Of a stretch of DNA of 64,000 nucleotides, positions 35,188-46,677 are shown piece after piece (the stretch's first letter is position 1; every line of letters starts with the position of its first letter). The stretch comes from Rhodocollybia butyracea (taxonomy: Eukaryota; Basidiomycota; Agaricomycetes; Agaricales; Omphalotaceae): the NCBI GenBank assembly GCA_015501585.1, contig JADNRY010000067.1, positions 124,001 to 188,000 on the forward strand, written 5' to 3'. Made by a program: the position numbers and the translations under genes. The notes beneath the pieces are model-generated. The model saw only the letters and a list, made by a program, of their open reading frames with translations. It made no database searches and was not told the DNA's origin.

Positions 35188-36189
35188 TTGTTTCGCCTAG
35201 GCCACTTTGGAAACAGTGCATCTGTGGAATCAATTGCACAATGGGCAGGAACATCAGCAGGGACTGTGGTAAATGCCACTCGCAGGGTTATGGTAGCTTT
35301 TCTATCACTTCATGACCAAGTGATACGCTGGCCCACAGCAAAGATGAAGGAGGAAGCAAAGGAATGGGTAGAGGCTGCCACTTGCGCTGCTTGGAGAGAT
35401 GGCTGGCTTTTCGTTGATGGAACACTGGTTCCTCTGGCCGAGAAGCCTGCTTTTCATGGCGAGGCGTATTTCGATAGAAAGTCAAACTACTCGCTCAATG
35501 TCCAGGTATGTATTTGTCTTCTCTGTTCATACTGGTATACTCATGACTGTTACAGCTCATCAACCTTCCTAACCTTCGTATCGTTGACTATGTTATTGGT
35601 CACTGCGGCAGTACACATGATTCCACTGCATTCAGCGAATCTCGCACACGGCTACAACGACAACAGCTTCTTGGTACTGGAGAGTGGATATGGGCAGACT
35701 CAGCCTATCCTATCGAAGCCTGGTGCGTTACACCTTACAAGAAGCCGCACAATCGAGTCCCTGATAACAAGACTTTTAACTTCTGGGTATCTCATGTACG
35801 TTAATAACCGAGCCCAATGATATCCATCTAATGCACTGTTACAGGTACGCATTCGCTCCGAGCATGCTGTCGGTCATCTCAAAGGCCGTTTTCAGTCACT
35901 TCGTGGACTGCGTCAACAAATCTCAAGCGAGCAATCACATCTACGGGCCTTAGAGTGGATACGGACCTGCCTCATTGTCCATACACTTATTCATGATATA
36001 GAGCAGGGAGATGAGGTGGATGTAGCATGGGAGGAGGAGCTCATTCAACAGGGCTTGTCATCTGATTCCTCTTCTGAGTCTGATGGTGAGGATGATTGTG
36101 TGCAAGCTGAGGTTCGTCGAGAGTCAGCTGGCCAACGTAAGCGTAGAAAAGTTCAAAACGATTTATTCGCTAGTGGTAGAATAGTCTAA
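34657..36189 (+). CDS. Harbinger transposase (DDE_Tnp_4 / HARBI1 type)
   Basis: Three exons, 34657-35505, 35556-35795 and 35845-36189, total 1434 nt and encode 477 residues. An acidic, Ser-rich N-terminus (residues 30-90) is followed by a helix-turn-helix-like part around SVESIAQWAGTSAGTVVNAT. The DDE domain shows LFVDGTLVPL (first Asp), GSTHDSTAF (second Asp) and RSEHAVGHLKGRF (Glu). Both introns are about 50 nt with good consensus. The C-terminus is acidic and then basic (QRKRRKVQ), a likely nuclear signal. It should cut and rejoin the element ends. No stop or frameshift is present. Confidence 0.9.
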
Positions 36190-36206
36190 TTAATTTGTAT
36201 GACATA

Positions 36207-37744
36207 CTAGATGGAATCGTTATTAAAGGAATTAGAGAACTGGTTGAAGCTCATGTCTGGATACTCCAAGTTACTACTTGCGCTAGATAACATGTCAAAT
36301 CCATCACTGCCCATACCATTAGAAGACCCTTCAACAAAGCTTGGATATCCATTATCACCCATGCTCATACCCTGTGAGACAACCCTACCTCCCCCTTGGC
36401 CTCCGAACGTCCTGAGCAAGTTGTTCATCAGAGCAAGGGTTTGTTGGGTAGTTTGCGCTTGCGCTACTGATGCCTGCCGGTCCAGCTCCAACTTTTTCTC
36501 GTCAAGCTTCATCTTGTCTCGCTTTGCGGCCAGACGAGCTTCTGCTAATTCAAGTTCCTTCAAGCGAATTGCAGTGCGGGTGTCCCGGCGCTGAGCGCCA
36601 TCGTCAAGTTCCTTCAGATGAACCTCGTCCAAAGAACCAGCATCCAAAGCATGTTTCCTCCCACCTAATTTCTGGTCCGCATTCCTCTTCCTGTCTTTTC
36701 CAGGCTTCTCTCGTGATACTAGATCAGCCTTCTTTGATTCCGGCTCTTCGGTCTTCCCCTTTCCCTTGCGCTTTACCTGAATAGCACTGGAATCCTCTGC
36801 AAGTTCATCATGTTCGTCATCTGCCCAGACACTTCCAGGTGCTGAACTTGTGGTGTAGGCATCAGTTTTCCAAGCTTTGTCAAGACCGCTATCTGCCGCC
36901 TTGTCCACCTCATCATTACTCTCATCTGGAACTGGGAGGGGACTACCGGGAGCAGAGAGAGCTTGTCCGAAGAGCTGAGCTGCGTTGCCGGAGTGGTCGC
37001 CACCACCAGAAGCATTACTAACACCAATCGGATTGTAATTCGGCAGTTCCAACCACATCGCATGTAACTCGTCCCAGAATTCCCATTCCTCTCTGATTTG
37101 CTCTATACAAACAAAAGGTAAGTAAAATATCTGAATCAGAGACTTATCACATGCCTATAACGTTGGCGGCTTGGTCTTCTGGCAAAAGACCCCCACCTGT
37201 GTCTTTCAACTTCCGAACGTGTTTGGAATAAACTTTTTTGAGCCTGTGCAATGTAAGTAAGTATAAAAAAGCTCAATAGAAGAATAGCTCACTTTGCAAA
37301 CTGCTGCTGCAAAGACGTAGCAAAACAGTGGGTATCCTTCTGATACTCTTCTGCCCACTCTTCTGCCACAGGCTCGCCATCATCAGATGTGAAGACATGT
37401 TCTGCGAGGGTGCTAAACATGTTAATTTTTCCTTCCTTTCCCTGTGATTTTTTACGGTCCTCTGCCTTCACATCAGCTGTAGAATCACTGAACAACTTGA
37501 GACGAAATTCAACGTTGTCATTCAGATACTGAAGCGCTTTGTGTATCCAGCTTGGATTGTCCACCCATTCGATGGGCTTTGCACGCTCCTTCTTTGCCTT
37601 GGGAGGAGCAACATCGGCCTTCTTGCTGCGAGGTTTCTTCACCATGGCTTTATCACCAGCGGCTTTAGAGGTGGCTTCAGTAGTAGTGATGGTAGTGGGG
37701 TTTTTTGTGTTTTTCCTCATGCTCAAGGAGGGGACAAGCGGCAA
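36207..37744 (-). CDS. Second Harbinger protein (Myb/SANT-like partner)
   Basis: Exons 37744-37293, 37243-37155 and 37102-36207 join in frame. The second intron is GC-AG (ATAG|GCATGT to TATAG). The N-terminal third is basic (KKPRSKKADVAPPKAKKERA) and then has WVDNPSWIHKALQYL and further spaced aromatics, as in the Myb/SANT-type or trihelix partner proteins of Harbinger elements. The C-terminal half contains a long charged coiled coil (IRLKELELAEARLAAKRDKM). Such partners bind subterminal repeats and carry the transposase into the nucleus. A downstream methionine at 37720 is an alternative start. Its promoter would lie in the right inverted arm. Confidence 0.75.
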
Positions 37745-37807
37745 AAGTGTTTACAGGTTGTAGCCGTAGAGTAGCGTAGCGTAGAGAGATACAGGGTACA
37801 GTTGGTT

Positions 37808-38547
37808 AGTGATAGCGAGTTGGCGGTCAGTTGATATCTGCTGTGCTGAACCCTGACTGATAAAGACTGGATGGCTCAAAATCCTGGTGAGAAGTTGATC
37901 AAAGGTAGAGGGGAGACTCGAAGATTGCGCCGAAACCGTTTAGGATCATCGTTCTTGTAAAGCTCAAGAACCAGAACAAGCTGTGAACGTTTATGGACCT
38001 TGTTTGGGAAGAGAATGCGTGTCCGGCGAATTTTGTCTATCCATTCTCGAGTAGCCCAAAAGTGGTTCCTATAGCGCTCTTCTTCCCATTCTTCTTCAGA
38101 TGAGCTTGTGGAAATATGATCAGCCTCTGAAGTTGAGGCGATGGAAGACAGGGAAGAGAGAGAAGAGAGAGAGGAAAGAGAAGAGGCATCAGAGCTGTCG
38201 TCGTCATGGTTGCCGCTGACGGAATCATCGTCTGAGGTATCGACGGCGGCACGCCGTTTTTGTCGCCATTCCTGAAGTTGTTGAGCGTATTTAAAGGCAC
38301 CACGAAGGACGCGCTGACGTGCGGATACTCTAGGCATGATGATGGGACAAGAGCCAAAATTATTCTCAATTTACAGTTGACTAGTTCATGTACTGAAAAT
38401 ATATATATCTAGGTGGGGGGGTTCACGACGGAACCGTTTTTTCGTCTTTTTTCGGCCTTTTTTGAGTGAAAAAAGAGTTCAAAAAAGAGCTAAAAAAGAA
38501 ATCAAAAAAGGATCAAAAAAGGATTTCAACCCGTCGTGAAACGCCCT
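37808..38547. repeat. Long inverted repeat of the Harbinger element, right arm
   Basis: Inverse copy of 34447-35187. It carries a second copy of the transposase start (ATG at 38337), whose frame breaks after about 145 codons because one C is missing near 37912. The arm ends sharply at AGTGATAGCGAG. Confidence 0.9.
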
Positions 38548-38559
38548 AATATTGTAGAT

Positions 38560-41500
38560 GTCTTTACATCGGAAACATGAAAAATATATCTTCGAATTTC
38601 ACATTAGGGTATCTGCAAGTATCGATGAATAAGAAAAAAAAAGATGGGGGGAGAGGGGGAGGGAATTTAGCAAGATGAATAACTCACCGCTGGGTAATAC
38701 ATCGTATATGTGACTTCGATTGCACCCATACCTTCGTTTTTACACTTTATGTACACTAATTTACTGTAAGTTTCCATCTCCGTCTTTTGATTATCATCAT
38801 CTTGCCTTTCGCCTACCGTGCGGAATTGACATCCATCTTGGCTGGTTTGATTATTGGATCATCTCCCAGCCCCCAATCGTCCTGGATCTCCCCCACAAAT
38901 ATCCTCTTACTAGGGGAAAGAGAATTAGCTGGACGCGAGGTAATGCTGGTGCGTTTTGTCCTGGTATTCTTCAGGGAAGGGTCGTCCAAGAGGGCCTTGG
39001 TAGGGACGTATCTATCGCCGCGCTTCCTGCAACAGCTATCACAGTTGCACACGTCTTTGCATCGGAAACATTCAAAATCAGTTCGTGAGGCGTCGAATTT
39101 CACATCAGGATATCTATTAGATGGACTGATAAGTAAAAAAAGCGAGAAAACTTTGGCAAAAAAACTCACCGCTGGGTGATACATCGTAGGCAATATTTTG
39201 GGTGGCCCCCAGTACCTTCATTTTTACACTTCATATACTCTGCCTTCTTTGTACGGCACTGATGGCAGTGATATCTCGCCTCTCCTTCTGGCCACTCTGT
39301 CCGTTCACCCCATCGAGTTTGTGTCTTGCTTTTCTTGCTCTTCTCTTTGGGTTTGGCCACTGTCACCAGCGGCACTCTCGGCCTCAACTTCGTGATAACC
39401 TCGTCCTCTGTGGCTATACTGTCATCATCGCTATCGCTGCCACGAGCGTCCCCTTTCGTAGGCCGTGGGCTACATACAGAACACTTACAAGTGCCCAGAC
39501 ACCGCCCACAGACCCAGTCTTTTCTCTGGGGGTCGAACATTATTTCTGGGTAACTACAAGGATTACAAAAAGCGTCAGTTTCAACAGTGGTGGTAAAAAA
39601 AGAGCGTACTGTGTAGTTATACATCTCACGCAAAAACTCTTGTTACACTCGTTCGAACAGCGCATGCACAGCCTCTTCGACCCGTTTCGACAGTGGTGAC
39701 AGAAATAAGATGTATCACCCTCTGGCCACAGGCATTTATTAGCCGTCGCGCGTTTGTTCTTCTTCTTGCTGCTAGATGCGGTGGGCTTGGAGTTGGAACC
39801 GGAGGTGGATGACGGTGAGGATGTAGATGCAGAGTGTATGTTCGTATTCTGGCTTCCTTTATTCGCATCCACCGGACCATCGCTAAGGTTCGAAGATCTC
39901 TCCTGGGTGCGTTCGGGCGTGCGTTTCCGTTTCTTACCCACACCCAGATAGGTTTCACCGCGGATTGTCGTCTTGCCTTTCTTGCTCTTCTCTTTGGGTC
40001 CGGTCGTGCTCGGGCGGAGCGCAGGATGCGTCCCCTCCTCCGATTCTGCCTCTTCGGATTCTCCTTTCTCCGACTCCCCATCCTCAGACGCCGGATTCAC
40101 CGGCAGCGACAGTCTCGGCCTCTTGCTGACTCTAGGAGCATCCTCATCATCACTAGCACCAGCGCTAGCGCTGACGTTCCCCTTCTTTGTAACCCGTTTC
40201 CTACATTTCCAACACGTGCAAGTACCCAGACACCGTCGACAGACCCAGTCTTTCTTTTCATGGTTGAACGTCACTTCCTTGTATCTACGAAGAGAAAGAA
40301 AGGTCATTGTAGTGAAAAATAATCCCCAAGTTGAACGGGGAAAAAAAAGAGCGTACGAGTAAGTTATACACCTCACACAATATTTCAGGACACACTGTTT
40401 ATTCGAGCAGTGCATGCGCAGCCTATCCGTCTTTTCTCGACACTGGTGACATCGATACGACGCACCGCCTCTGGGCCAAGTAGACCGCTTTGTGCGTTTC
40501 AGTTCCGTGTTCTTCCCATCGTTGTCGTTTTCGTCATCGGATTGGGTACGCGGATGGTCTTGGGGATGAGAGGCGGGGTTCTGAGGTTGATCTTTTGAGG
40601 TGGGATGAGCCTGCCGAAAAGAGAGAGAGACAGGATTAGATTTATTATCGGGATGTAAAAAGCGGAAAAATATAGGAAATAGACGGACGAAACTCACCGC
40701 ACTGCGCACCTTCTCCTTTTCCACTTGGGTGCTATGATGACTACTACTACGATGTTGATCTTGGTGAGGAGAATTGATACTATCTTGGCGTTGATTCTCT
40801 TCGGTGTCTTCGTTGGTATGAACCTGCTTCAAAAAAAGAAAAAGCAAAGGTGATAGAAATCAGCAATGAGAATCAGATTACAGTATGGTCCCAGCAAAAC
40901 GAATCTCACTTCATCCCGCCCATCCCCATCCCCATCCCTTTCTACCAAACCCGCTCTCATCCTCAACGCCTCAATAAGCTCCTTGATCTCTCCAATCGTA
41001 AGAGCTTCCACTCCCTGATCATATTTTTGCAGCAATGCGGAGTGGGGTGGTAGAGGGGGAGGAGGAGGAGGAAGTCCTGTAGTAGATCTTGGAGCAGACG
41101 ACCCAAGAGGAGTCGTAACCGAATTGATAATACGAGAGCTGGAGGGTTGGCGTTCCAAACCCGAACCCGAACCTAAACTCGAATCTTCCCGCAGCTCCTC
41201 CAGATCCCACTCCGAACTCAATCCCCACCTTTCAAGGTCAATAACGACACTCGGTAACCTAGATACCCTCGATGGACTCGACGGACTCGGCGAACTCATG
41301 CTGATAGGGCTCCTAGAGACCTGAATGGAAGAAAAAACGGAAGGAAAAGCAGGAAAAGCGGAAGGAGAGGCAGGAGAAGCTTTCCTCTTCCAAGAGATTT
41401 CTTCGATGCCTTCGGAAAGCCAGGAGTACGCGGGGATATAGGGAGGGAACTTGTTGGAGTAGCAGGGCCAATATTAGGACCATTAAGACCATCCGCATCA

Positions 41501-42192
41501 GGAGCGGCGACAAGAAGCTGAACCTGTTGAGCATTTTTATCTTTCGGGACTGGCGTTTTGCGCTGTGGAGAGGCTGCAATATCAAGAAAATCCAATTCAT
41601 CCTTCTCATTCTTCCCTTGCTCGCCTCCGTCTCCGTGAAGCGATGACGGCGTCGACAGCGGGGGCACAAACTTTTCCTTCCCTGTCCCTTTATATACACC
41701 ATCAATAGACAGCCTTCGACGCGCCCCCCGTGTAGTCTCTTTCGATTCATCAGAGAGGTTTTCCTGTTTAGCTTGTGCGTACGGAAGTGAAGGTTCATCG
41801 GGGTCGTCCTTTAGCTTGCTGCTGATCGGACTTAAGAAGGCGAATTTATTCGGGGGGTTTTCCTGTTTAGGCGTGTGGCGTTCAGGATCGTCCTCTAGCT
41901 TGAGATCATCGAGAGTCGGTGAACGGGCTACGAGGTCGAGTGTTTCGGGTACTCTCGGACAACGAACTAGCGTCGCGTCGCGTGAGAGCGGAGGAGGAGC
42001 GACGTGTGAGAGGAAGATACCTGTGCCTGCGCCTGTCCCTTCGTACGAGTTATAGGGAAAAGGAAAAGGCAGGTCTGAGCAGAGTTTCTTGGATATTGGT
42101 GTGAGTACTGGACTTGGAAGCGGCGTGAAGAGGGGAGAGCTGGGATCGGGCCAGACGAGTGGATGGTCTACAATGAAAACATGTTTCAACAT
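38560..42192 (-). pseudogene. Zinc-finger gene 2: three zf-4CXXC_R1 fingers plus a decayed fourth
   Basis: The N-terminal exon (42192-41300) shares GTGIFLSHVAPPPL with gene 1, and the next part has KYDQGVEALTIGEIKELIEA. Finger exons are 40610-40357, 40284-39610, 39553-39170 and from 39113. Fingers one to three are complete, with CHQC/CHHC, CVRCIT and WVC-x2-CLGTC-x-C, each split by a phase-2 intron. Compared with gene 1 one G is missing near 41390, so the frame LGKRKAS is lost. The N-terminal exon is one base short at its start, and an upstream exon near 42290 has stops. A TAG at 38815-38813 precedes a decayed fourth finger, which the transposon splits. The finger exons themselves remain open. 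A shorter product made from internal starts cannot be excluded. Confidence 0.75.
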
Positions 42193-42473
42193 TTCCGAAT
42201 CAGCAATCGCGAGCGAAGAAGAAGAAAAAAAGCTAACTCACAGTAAGTAAAGGCATCAAATTAGAACTTACGACCTCTACTCTCTGAGACCACAGCCCTT
42301 CATACAGTTTATTGTCTTACTCTGCAGAAAGCTGGAGACGGGAGATGGAAACGTTCAAAGTAATGGACTGTATAATTATGTAAATAAAAAAAAAGTTTAA
42401 AAAAGATGGAGAATATGAAGTTACACGTGAGATTGATATCGGCGCTTGTTTACCTTTATTTTTTTTAAGCATT
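42193..42473. other. Between zinc-finger gene 2 and the FunK1 fragment
   Basis: On the minus strand this holds a decayed upstream exon of zinc-finger gene 2 (TINCMKGCGLRE followed by a stop, against INCMKSCGLKES in gene 1). No other feature was seen. Confidence 0.55.
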
Positions 42474-43692
42474 TTGTTCAGCAAGGACTTCGAAACTTTC
42501 ATTTGTATTCTCGACGTGCTTGCCTACATGAATTGGGGTATTTCCAACCTCATCGCTCTTGCTCCCGCTCCTGTTTCCGTCCCCCTGCCTTCAGACCAAC
42601 GAAGTCCGCATTGCGATTTCTTTTCTGGTGCTCCATTGCAATTGCCCCTTTCAAACGGCGAGCTTCGTTTGATTCTCGGAACGATTCTATTCTACCAGCA
42701 CGGAATTATTGGCCGAGGTTCCTTTGTCATTGAAGCCACGATCAGTGTCGCCCCACCACAACTTGCCGGTAAAAAAGGTCCCGTGTGTGTCGTCAAGCTC
42801 TCCCGGCCAGCAAAGAAACGATTATCTGAGCCGACATTAATCGTTGAGGCTCGCCAGCTTGCTTCTCGCCAGGACTGGCAGTGGGTTTTACAACATCTTC
42901 CTGAGATACTGTACTCTACAGAGTTGCCATCCACGCCAACCCAGATGCGCCTTGTAGCTTTTTTCAAGGATACTTACGAGCAACGTGTCGTTCAGATTGC
43001 CGTCATGGCTCAATTGTTTCCTATGTCTGCCCTCACCGATCCTGCCGATCTTGGGACGGTTTTCAGGGATGTGTTCAAGTGTGAGTAACGCCGTCTTCCT
43101 TATCATACTCCATCTGATGTACACTTCAAGGCTATCGATGGTTGTGCGAGCACGCAAAACTGCTTCATCGTGATATAAGTGTAGCGAATATCATGTTTCG
43201 TCGTGGAAGTAATGGTCAAGTGCATGGTGTCCTCAACGACTTTGATCATGCTATTCGCATTGATCCAGAAAGCACCCCCAGTTCACGCCAACGCACAGGC
43301 ACGGCACCGTATATGGCCATTGACATTCTTGATGCATCCCTCCATCCCATTCACCTCTATCGCCACGATCTTGAATCCCTGTACTACGTCCTAGTCTGCA
43401 CTGTCTGCCCTTCTGAGGACCCGTCGATTAAGAAATGGTTCAATTCTGGAGGCTCTGTCATGGCTGATCTCAAGAGAGCATTTTTCACCAAACCCCATTT
43501 GACCCGCAACCTGGTTTCCAGGTTTTTTCAAAATGGATGAAAGCCATTCATACTGCGTTTAAGTATGGTCTCCGTGCACAGTCCGATCATTTGGACCTTG
43601 TGACGACAGACCCACCTTATGATAATGAAACTCTGGGAGGCAATGTTACTTTTGATGCGTTTTCTATCATTTTTGAGACGGATTTGGTTTAA
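42474..43692 (+). pseudogene. FunK1-type fungal protein kinase, truncated and frameshifted
   Basis: Exon 42474-43080, intron 43081-43130, exon from 43131. The first exon carries the N-lobe (GIIGRGSFVIEATI, then VCVVKLSRPAKK). The second carries the catalytic loop LLHRDISVANIMF and VLNDFDHA, the hallmark of fungal-type FunK1 kinases, then RTGTAPYMAIDIL and LYRHDLESLYYVL. The frame stops at 43540. One base earlier or later it continues as FSKWMKAIHTAFKYGLR to a TAA at 43692, so a one-base loss near 43493 is likely. The usual 150-200 N-terminal residues are missing. In other fungi FunK1 genes are highly duplicated and often broken. Confidence 0.82.
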
Positions 43693-43964
43693 CAAGGGGA
43701 CTAGCTAGCCTACGATATCGTACTGGACACAATATGTTACAAGAATTCTGTATATACTATGCCCTCTATTCAATGATACCTTTTCTCCATACTGAGAGAA
43801 TTAGCGATAACTGATATGAGGGTCGATAATCGAGCTGGTAATGTGCTGTAGAAGGCTGTAGAGCTCAAGAGAACCTCAGACTACTAACCTACACGCCAAC
43901 TGAGATTAAGTATGCCTCAAGCATCATGCATCAACCTCAAAGGTATTGACATGATCATCATTGG
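43693..43964. other. No recognisable gene
   Basis: Short AT-rich 3' flank of the FunK1 pseudogene. Nothing further identified. Confidence 0.5.
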
Positions 43965-44060
43965 TAGTTCGTGCTGATCTCCACATATGGTATGATCATG
44001 GCAGAGCAAAGTTAGTGTTAAGGCACTTGTAAAAGGATACACAAGCACGTGACTGTGACG
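43965..44060. pseudogene. Rearrangement scrap: HNH-like family 5' end joined to a piece of the HNH-like pseudogene
   Basis: Bases about 44000-44063 match, on the minus strand, the promoter and first codons of array members (CACGTG at 44046-44051, ACGCGT at 44058-44063, then a decayed LTSLC coding start). Directly next to it, 43970-43997 repeats a 27-base stretch found at 57593-57620, which encodes RADLHIWYDHG there. The two fragments are head to head. Confidence 0.65.
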
Positions 44061-45560
44061 CGTCGTGGTGTAACTGCGAAGCAAAAGCAGAAGACGCCTT
44101 CCTCTTCCCAGGAGATTTCCAGGAGCGGTAGGAATACCGGGAGCATTGGGAGTATTCAGAAGATCGGGCAGTTTCGGTCTTGGAAGTTGTCTCGTTGAGG
44201 TAGAAGTAGGAATAGTGGTCGAAGTAGAAGTAATGGTAAGAGTAGGCTTAATGGCAGAAGCAGCAGCCAACGCCTCTCTAGGACGTTGAGAACCAAAACC
44301 CACGCCCGAATCAGAGGAGAGATCGAGAATATTAAGGACATCCAATTTATCCTTCTCCTGCTTGTGATCATCGTATGCATCACTATATCCATCTCCGGGA
44401 AGCGATGACAGCGGCGGTACAAACTTCCCTTTTCCTTTCCCATCATTGACATGTAACCCCCCACTCGCCAGCAACAGTGCTCGTCTACTCTCTTTCAATT
44501 CTCCAACCCACCGCGTAGATGTCAAGGCGTTTGTTGCATCCGAGGGTTTTTCGTGTTTCATAGGTTTAGCACGCGTGTCCCAACTTGCAGAATCGTCCTC
44601 TAGCTTGCTAAGGCTCGGCGAGAAGGACGATTCATTCAAGTGTTTTTCCTGTTTCACATGTATAGCATCTGAGTCTCGGAGTGTAGAATCGTCAGGTTTG
44701 TCCTCTAGCTTGCTGAGACTCGGCGCAAAAGCAAACTCATCCAAGGATTTTTCCTGTTTTTCCTGTTTCACAGGCTTAGCATGTGTGGCCTGGGGAGTAG
44801 AATCGTCAGGGTCGTCCTTTAACATACTGGGACTCGGCGAACGGGTTCTGACAAGTCTTTCGAGTACATTCAGACGAGGAATCAAGTAATCCGCGTAAGT
44901 CGTGTCGCGAGGGAGTGGAGGAGGAGCGACATGTGAGAGGAAAATACCTGTGCCTGCACCTATGCCTTCGTACGAGTCGGTTCCAGGTCCAAACGGTGTT
45001 TCTTGGATGGTGGTGTTTGTACTGGACTTGGGAATGGCGTGAAGAGAGGAGACCAAGGTTTAACCGCGTTTGTGTTGGCCTATGAAAAGCTCAGCCTATG
45101 GCCTCTTTTTACAGGGATTTGCTTTTTCTTACGGTGGTGTTATCATGCAAAAATGAGGATATAGTAGAAGACCGGTTAATAGCCTAGAACAAACATGTTA
45201 AACGTTACATGCATTCTGAAGGAACAAACTCACAGTAGGTGTATGAAAATCATCTACACTCTCGATACTCTCTAATTTGAGGCTAGTACTGCCCTTCATA
45301 CAGTTTGTATCCTGCGAAAACTGTGGTTGTAGCGAAAAAAAGGAGATAAACTAAAAAATGCTTTATACCTTGTTCATGTTCTGCCAGCTCTGCGCTATAT
45401 GGTTTTCTGCAAGCTCCGTCGCTTGCCACAGCCTTTTACCGGTCTTTTTCGTCGTCTCTACTATCATCTCCCTTTTCGATGTGGGTTGTCCGCCACCCAC
45501 TTTACTGAGCGAATTACGAGCTCCAGGCGGGTCGCCGAACGCCAGAGTTGAACCTTTTTG
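44061..45560 (-). pseudogene. Zinc-finger gene 3: N-terminal remnant without zinc fingers
   Basis: It matches the first three exons of gene 1: TTKKTGKRLWQATELAEN at about 45480-45400, an exon from about 45310 to 45240, and a third exon with IGAGTGIFLSHVAPPPLPRD, tandem KPVKQEK-type repeats and KFVPPLSSLPGDG. The start codon region (gene 1 MSAPG) is mutated, and a short deletion near 44985 shifts frame before GAGTG. The homology ends at LLGRGRR near 44105, beside the HNH-like scrap. No finger exon follows, so the remnant should be dead. Confidence 0.75.
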
Positions 45561-46677
45561 AGCAGTGAAGCGTTCCAGGATTAACGCAAAAGCAAAGCAA
45601 TGAACGCAATAAAGCTGAAGACAGAAGACGGAGAATTCGTTGTTGAGTTTATCTAAATCTCGTGGTGTTGGAAGTAGTGAATTCTCGCCACATGACCTAG
45701 CCAATCCGATGATTCCGATCACCTTGCGCGCTTAAACTCCTTAGGCAACCTGAAGCTAACGAAACCCTTGTTCAAGTTATTGCCTCTGAAATATGGATTT
45801 ACCAAATACTAGTAAGCTTATATCAGATGCGTGTTCAGATTCGAACCTGCATTCCGTGTAAGTATAGTATCCACAATGTGCCATAAAGACATAGTGATAT
45901 TGAGCGCTCTGACCCTTTTGCTCCAACCCGCTAATCAACGAGTGATACTGGTAACAGAGCTGAGGAGGGTAATGGGCCTCTTTCAGATTTGAGGAATGGA
46001 TGGGCAGATCAATTGTCACAGCTACAAGTTAGAGGTATCATCAAATAAATGTAAAGTATCATTGACTCGAGCCTAAGATACAAGCAGCGTTCGTGTATAT
46101 TGAAATATTGACTAGTAACTTACCGAACGGTGTCTAGGAGTCCGAGTCTGCTCCCCAGGCCACATATCTATCATTTTGTCATTGTTAGATCATTATTAGA
46201 TGAGCCATCTCTGCATTTCCGACGGACCGATCCTGGTCAGTCACGAGTTGTTTGAAACGAGTCTTTCAAACAACTCTCATCTGGATTCTGCAGTGCCTCG
46301 CGTTCAACAAGTACCTGCCTTTGACCAACTTGCTTATCAAACAAAACATCCACTGTGCCTTCTACACCCTTCTCGAGGACTTAACAGCATCGTGTTTTTT
46401 TTCCTTGTCTCATCGTTGTGAGTTCAGTTTTGCCTACAATCATCTCTAGTAGCTCTCGAGTATTGTTTAACTTGTGTCCTAGCTCGCACAAAATATATCT
46501 TTTACCAATATTTTCGCAAAGATAATTCTGGTACAACTTCGGCCTCAGGTTTGCTCTATCATCCAGCTTGACCGTACGCGTGTGCGAGTGCTTTAGAAAT
46601 AACTGATGGACCTCATACACAGAGAGGTATAGTGCCCATTTTGCGTCCAACTCCATACTAAAGCTTCTTCCTTTTAG
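45561..46677. other. Intergenic; possible undefined 5' exons of the MYND gene
   Basis: An 80-codon minus-strand frame at 46019-45777 has protein-like composition but no partner exon. Plus-strand frames at 46200-46449 could be decayed or real 5' exons of the MYND gene, but I could not choose a start or joins. Confidence 0.4.

Larger units (their letters stand above)
34447..38547. mobile_element. PIF/Harbinger DNA transposon, apparently complete
   Basis: The ends AGGGCGTTTCACGACGGG and its inverse complement are flanked by AAT on both sides (34444-34446 and 38548-38550), a 3-bp target duplication as expected for the superfamily. Inside are a DDE transposase on the plus strand and a second protein on the minus strand, the usual two-gene content. 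It is inserted in the fourth zinc finger of zinc-finger gene 2. Both genes have open frames and good splice sites, so the element may be active or recently so. Confidence 0.88.

Noticed and set aside
45836..45850. Possible tRNA T-arm (GGTTCGAATC on the minus strand)
   Set aside because: The flanking bases do not form a five-base T-stem and no acceptor stem or anticodon arm is found.
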